Below, one piece after another: positions 4,686 to 7,786 of a DNA stretch of 7,786 bases. Below the pieces are notes generated by a model. It was not told the DNA's origin. It did not search any database and worked only from the letters and a program-made list of their open reading frames with translations. This stretch comes from Bacillota bacterium. Its GTDB lineage: Bacteria > Bacillota > Clostridia > Lachnospirales > WQUN01. Location of the stretch: positions 1 to 7,786 of the forward strand of contig WQUN01000015.1 in NCBI GenBank assembly GCA_009782085.1, in the 5' to 3' direction. Within the stretch, counting starts at the first letter, position 1. Each line of letters starts with the position of its first letter. The translations under genes were made by a program, and so were the position numbers.

Positions 4686-6680
4686 TTACCGGCGGCTCGC
4701 CGCCTTCGTCGCTTTTTCGACCACGTTTTCCACGGTGAACCCGAATTTCTCGAACAGCTTCCCCGCGGGGCCGGACGCCCCGAAGCCCTCCATGCAGATT
4801 ATCTCCCCGTCGAGCCCCGCGAACCTCTCCCAGCCGAAGCCGGAGGCCGCCTCCACGGCGACGCGCGCGCGCACGGCTTTGGGCAGCACGCTCTCTTTGT
4901 ACTCCGCATCCTGTTCGTCAAAGACCTCCCACGACGGCATACTGACGACCCGCGCGGCGATCCCGCGCGCCTCCAGCGCCTCCGCGGCCTTCCAGATCAG
5001 GCCCACTTCGGAACCTGAGGCGATCAAAATCACGTGCGTCCAGTCCTCTTTTCCGAAATCCTTCAGGACATATCCGCCCCTAAGCGCGGCCTTCCCCGTC
5101 CCAGGCAGGGCCGGCAGGACCTGGCGGGACAGGACGATGGCCGTGGGGCCGTGCGTCCGCGTCAGGGCCAGATACCACGCCGCCGCCGTCTCCCGCGTGT
5201 CGCAGGGGCGCGCGACGGTGAAGCCCGGCGTGCTCCTAAGCATGGCGAGCTGCTCGACGGGCTCGTGCGTGGGGCCGTCCTCGCCGACGCCAATGCTGTC
5301 GTGGGTCATGACATATATCGCCGGAAGCCCCATCATGGCCGACAGGCGCAAAGCGGGCTTCATATAGTCCGAAAACACGAAGAAGCCGGCCGCGTAAGGG
5401 CGAAGGCCGCCGTACAGGCACATGCCGTTGGCTATGGCGGTCATGGCGTGCTCGCGCACGCCGAAGTGCAGGTTTGCCCCGGCGGGGTTTTCCGGGCCGA
5501 AATCGCCCCGCCCGGCCATGACGGTGTTGGTGGAGGGCGACAGGTCCGCCGCGCCGCCGATGAGGTTCGGAACCAGCTTGCAGGCCTTGTTCAGCACCTT
5601 TTCGGAGGAGATGCGCGTGGCCAGATCCCCGTCCCACTCCCAGAAGTCGTCGGCCCCAAGCAGTTTGGCGTAATCGGGCTCATGCCACGAGACCCATTTT
5701 TCATAGTCTTCCGGGTACGCCTCTTTGTAACCGGCGAGCTTCGCGTTCCAGTCCGCCTCTTTCAGGGCCAGCTTTTTGCGGATCTCATTGAAATGCTCCC
5801 GCACCTCATCGGGCACGAAGAACTCTTCCGCATACGGCCAGCCGAGGTTCTCCTTGGCGAGCCTGAGCTCGTCCTTGCCCAGCGGGGCGCCGTGGGCGGC
5901 CGCGGTGCCCTGTTTGTTCGGCGCGCCGAAGCCGATCACCGTCTTTATCTCGATCAAGGACGGCCTGTCCCGGACGGCCTTCGCCGCCTCGATCGCCTTC
6001 GTTATCGCCTCCGGGTCGTTACCGTCGTCCACGCGCGAAACGTCCCAGCCGTAGGCGCGGAAGCGGTCTGGCACGTTCTCGCGGAAGGCTATGTCCGTGC
6101 CGCCCTCGATGGTGATGTTGTTGGAGTCGTAGAGCAGTATCAGCCTGCCCAGGCCGAGCGTCCCGGCCAAAGAGGCCGCCTCCGACGAGACGCCCTCCAT
6201 CATGCAGCCGTCCCCGCAGAGCGCGAAGGTGTAGTTGTCCACGATCTCATGGCCGGGCCTGTTGAACGTCGCCGCCATGTATTTTTCGGCCCAGGCCATG
6301 CCTACGGCGTTGGCGATGCCCTGGCCCAGCGGGCCGGTGGTCACCTCCACGCCGGCCGTATGGCCGTATTCCGGGTGGCCGGGGGTCCGGCTCCCGAGCT
6401 GCCGGAACTGCCTCAGGTCGCCGACTGTAAGGCCGAAGCCGAACAGGTGCAAAAGCGAGTAGAGCAGAGCGGAGCCGTGGCCGGCGGACAGGACGAAGCG
6501 GTCCCTGCCCGGCCAGGCCGGGTTATCCGGGTTAAAGGACATGCAACGGCTCCAGAGGGCGTAGGCCGCCGGGGCCGCGCCCATCGGCAGGCCGGGGTGG
6601 CCGCTGTTCGCGGCCTGGACGGCCTCCGCGGCCAGGAAACGGATGGTGTTGACCGAGAGCCGGTCTAGTTCGGGGTCCAT
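4686..6680 (-). CDS. tkt: Transketolase
   Basis: A full-length 664-residue thiamine diphosphate enzyme that moves two-carbon ketol units between sugar phosphates, linking the pentose phosphate pathway with glycolysis in the cytoplasm. The N-terminal cofactor domain has SGHPG (26-30), SAGHGSALLY (65-74), GPLGQG (116-121) and the ThDP/Mg motif GDGCMMEG...DSNN with Asp157 and Asn187. The middle pyrimidine domain has the catalytic glutamate Glu410 in FGVREHAM and the substrate loop HDSIGVGEDGPTHEP with His460 and His472. The C-terminal domain is complete, ending in TAA. ATG 6680 has GGAGG 6 bases upstream (6687-6691). It follows fba by 34 bases on the same strand, so the two are very likely one operon. 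Nothing suggests damage or DXPS rather than transketolase identity. Confidence 0.96.
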   Translation of the reverse strand: MDPELDRLSVNTIRFLAAEAVQAANSGHPGLPMGAAPAAYALWSRCMSFNPDNPAWPGRDRFVLSAGHGSALLYSLLHLFGFGLTVGDLRQFRQLGSRTPGHPEYGHTAGVEVTTGPLGQGIANAVGMAWAEKYMAATFNRPGHEIVDNYTFALCGDGCMMEGVSSEAASLAGTLGLGRLILLYDSNNITIEGGTDIAFRENVPDRFRAYGWDVSRVDDGNDPEAITKAIEAAKAVRDRPSLIEIKTVIGFGAPNKQGTAAAHGAPLGKDELRLAKENLGWPYAEEFFVPDEVREHFNEIRKKLALKEADWNAKLAGYKEAYPEDYEKWVSWHEPDYAKLLGADDFWEWDGDLATRISSEKVLNKACKLVPNLIGGAADLSPSTNTVMAGRGDFGPENPAGANLHFGVREHAMTAIANGMCLYGGLRPYAAGFFVFSDYMKPALRLSAMMGLPAIYVMTHDSIGVGEDGPTHEPVEQLAMLRSTPGFTVARPCDTRETAAAWYLALTRTHGPTAIVLSRQVLPALPGTGKAALRGGYVLKDFGKEDWTHVILIASGSEVGLIWKAAEALEARGIAARVVSMPSWEVFDEQDAEYKESVLPKAVRARVAVEAASGFGWERFAGLDGEIICMEGFGASGPAGKLFEKFGFTVENVVEKATKAASRR

Positions 6681-6695
6681 ATAACGCCTCCAAAG

Positions 6696-6707
6696 GGGAT
6701 TAATCCC
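6696..6707. repeat. Short palindrome between fba and tkt
   Basis: GGGATTAATCCC is a perfect 12-bp palindrome in the 34-base gap between the fba stop and the tkt ribosome binding site. As RNA it could form only a 4-bp stem with a 4-base loop, and no T tract follows. It could be a protein-binding site or chance; no function can be assigned. Confidence 0.4.
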
Positions 6708-6714
6708 ATAATGC

Positions 6715-7650
6715 TCAAGCCTTGCCTTCGCAGCCCAGGACGTTCCTGATCTTGTGCGCGACCATGTCCTTCACGGCCTGGCGCGCGGGCTTCAGATACT
6801 CGCGCGGGTCGAACTTGTCGGGATTTAAGGCCAAATATTTGCGTATGGCGGCGGTCATCGCCATGCGTATGTCGCTGTCGATGTTGATCTTGCAGACGGC
6901 GCTCCCCGCGGCCCGGCGGAGCATTTCCTCCGGGATGCCTATGGCCCCGGGCAGGACGCCGCCGTATTGGTTTATCTCGTCGATGAACTCCCGCGGCACG
7001 CTGGACGCGCCGTGGAGCACGATCGGGAAGCCCGGCAGGCGCCCGGCGACTTCCTCGAGTATGTCGAAGCGAAGCTGGGGCTCCACGCCGGGCTTGAACT
7101 TGAACGCGCCGTGGCTGGTGCCTATGGCGATGGCGAGGGAGTCCACGCCCGTCTTGCCGACGAACTCCTCGACCTGGCCCGGCTGGGTGTATGAGGCGTT
7201 TTCGGCGGACACGTTCACGGCGTCCTCGATCCCAGCGAGCTGGCCCAGCTCGCCCTCCACGGACACGCCCTTGGAATGCGCGTAGTCCACGACCTTCTTG
7301 GTCAGCTCGATGTTTTCCGCGAAACCGTGGTGGCTCCCGTCGATCATGACGGAGGTGAAGCCGCCGTCGATGCAGCTCTTGCAGATGTCGAAGTCCGCGC
7401 CGTGGTCCAGGTGGAGCGCGATGGGGATGTCCGTCTCCGCCACGGCGGCCTCGACCAGCTTCATCAGATAGGTGTGGCTGGCGTATTTGCGCGCCCCGGC
7501 GCTGACCTGGAGGATCACGGGCGACCTAAGCTCCTGCGCGGCTTCGGTGATGCCCTGCACGATCTCCATGTTGTTCACGTTGAACGCGCCGACGGCGTAC
7601 CCGCCGGCGTAGGCTTTTTTGAACATTTCCCCGGTGGTTGTAAGTGGCAT
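6715..7650 (-). CDS. fba: Class II fructose-bisphosphate aldolase (short, class IIB type)
   Basis: A 311-residue zinc-dependent TIM-barrel aldolase that cleaves fructose 1,6-bisphosphate to dihydroxyacetone phosphate and glyceraldehyde 3-phosphate in glycolysis, or makes it in gluconeogenesis. The expected active-site residues are present: Asp82 and His83 in LHLDHGAD, Glu134 in VEGELGQLAG, His180 in GTSHGAFKF and His213 in VLHGASSVP. NIDSD near the C-terminal third is the usual phosphate-binding region. The length fits the roughly 305-310 residue group found in Bacillota rather than the longer E. coli FbaA type. A related ketose-bisphosphate aldolase (tagatose) is possible but less likely beside tkt. 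Start ATG 7650 is chosen because the frame upstream (to 7713) is poorly conserved in character and the ribosome site lies inside it. Confidence 0.93.
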   Translation of the reverse strand: MPLTTTGEMFKKAYAGGYAVGAFNVNNMEIVQGITEAAQELRSPVILQVSAGARKYASHTYLMKLVEAAVAETDIPIALHLDHGADFDICKSCIDGGFTSVMIDGSHHGFAENIELTKKVVDYAHSKGVSVEGELGQLAGIEDAVNVSAENASYTQPGQVEEFVGKTGVDSLAIAIGTSHGAFKFKPGVEPQLRFDILEEVAGRLPGFPIVLHGASSVPREFIDEINQYGGVLPGAIGIPEEMLRRAAGSAVCKINIDSDIRMAMTAAIRKYLALNPDKFDPREYLKPARQAVKDMVAHKIRNVLGCEGKA

Positions 7651-7657
7651 GGGTTGA

Positions 7658-7664
7658 CTTCCTT
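7658..7664 (-). promoter_or_regulatory. Ribosome binding site deciding the fba start
   Basis: Read on the - strand, AAGGAAG lies 7 bases before ATG 7650, an ideal spacing. The resulting N-terminus, MPLTTTGEMF, is typical of class II aldolases. The longer frame from 7713 would add 21 basic, low-conservation residues and has no comparable site in front. Confidence 0.75.
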
Positions 7665-7688
7665 TCGTTAGTGGGGTTGGATTATCGT

Positions 7689-7782
7689 CGTTTCGTTTGA
7701 AATTGAGCTTCAAACTTCGCGCGAAACGCCCCTGAACATTGGTCGTTTCGCGCTCGTTTTCAGCTCATTTCAAATCGAAACG
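7689..7782. repeat. Nested imperfect inverted repeat upstream of fba
   Basis: An outer pair of arms, 7689-7709 and 7762-7782, are reverse complements apart from about two one-base indels. An inner perfect 10-bp pair GCGCGAAACG (7719-7728) and CGTTTCGCGC (7744-7753) encloses a 15-base centre. The whole can fold into a hairpin of about 94 bases. CGTTTCG or its complement appears four times, starting at 7689, 7722, 7744 and 7776. It ends about 38 bases before the fba start codon. It may be a miniature palindromic repeat, an operator array or a leader structure; the sequence alone does not decide. Confidence 0.75.
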
Positions 7783-7786
7783 CCTT

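Noticed and set aside
5034..6668. A 544-codon open frame on the + strand opposite tkt
   Set aside because: It is antisense to a complete, clearly recognisable transketolase; its translation is Arg/Gly/Val-rich with no domain character, as expected from a GC-rich shadow frame.
7651..7700. Promoter for fba with a GATAAT -10-like hexamer on the - strand (near 7680-7685)
   Set aside because: No -35 match was found at 16-18 bases; the nearest candidate, TTGAAG, is about 21 bases away. Too weak to annotate.
7651..7713. N-terminal extension of the aldolase to ATG 7713
   Set aside because: The ribosome binding site for ATG 7650 lies inside this stretch, and the extension does not resemble aldolase N-termini.

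Overview
The window is GC-rich and looks like ordinary bacterial chromosome, most likely from a high-GC anaerobe of the Bacillota (Clostridia type) or a similar gut lineage. The reasons are strong AAGGAAGG/GGAGG ribosome binding sites, a short-type class II fructose-bisphosphate aldolase, a TrpB2-type tryptophan synthase, and a surface protein with InlB-like and cadherin-like repeats. The taxonomic guess is an inference; there is no RNA marker gene.

Layout. (1) 3-875, + strand: the C-terminal end of a large repetitive surface or secreted protein whose start lies before the window, closed by a hairpin terminator at about 926-961. (2) 1051-4161, + strand: a tight three-gene cluster of nadE (ammonia-dependent NAD synthase), trpB2 (stand-alone tryptophan synthase beta chain) and ulaE (L-xylulose/L-ribulose 5-phosphate 3-epimerase family). 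Gaps are 5 and 7 bases, and a promoter with a perfect TATAAT precedes nadE. (3) 4162-4685: a non-coding region between convergent genes, packed with at least six copies of GC-rich hairpin repeats. (4) 7650-4686, - strand: fba followed by tkt, separated by 34 bases and almost certainly one operon of central carbon metabolism. (5) 7651-7786: the upstream region of fba, holding a nested inverted repeat of about 94 bases.

Working together: fba and tkt link glycolysis with the pentose phosphate pathway. An UlaE-type epimerase can feed pentulose phosphates towards D-xylulose 5-phosphate, a transketolase substrate, but it lies in the opposite, convergent operon. NadE and TrpB2 have no obvious direct pathway link to the epimerase.

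I see no mobile-element genes, CRISPR array, defence system or RNA gene. The unusual features are small-scale. They are an in-frame palindromic repeat insertion of about 40 codons inside ulaE, the hairpin-repeat cluster between the convergent operons, and the large imperfect palindrome upstream of fba.
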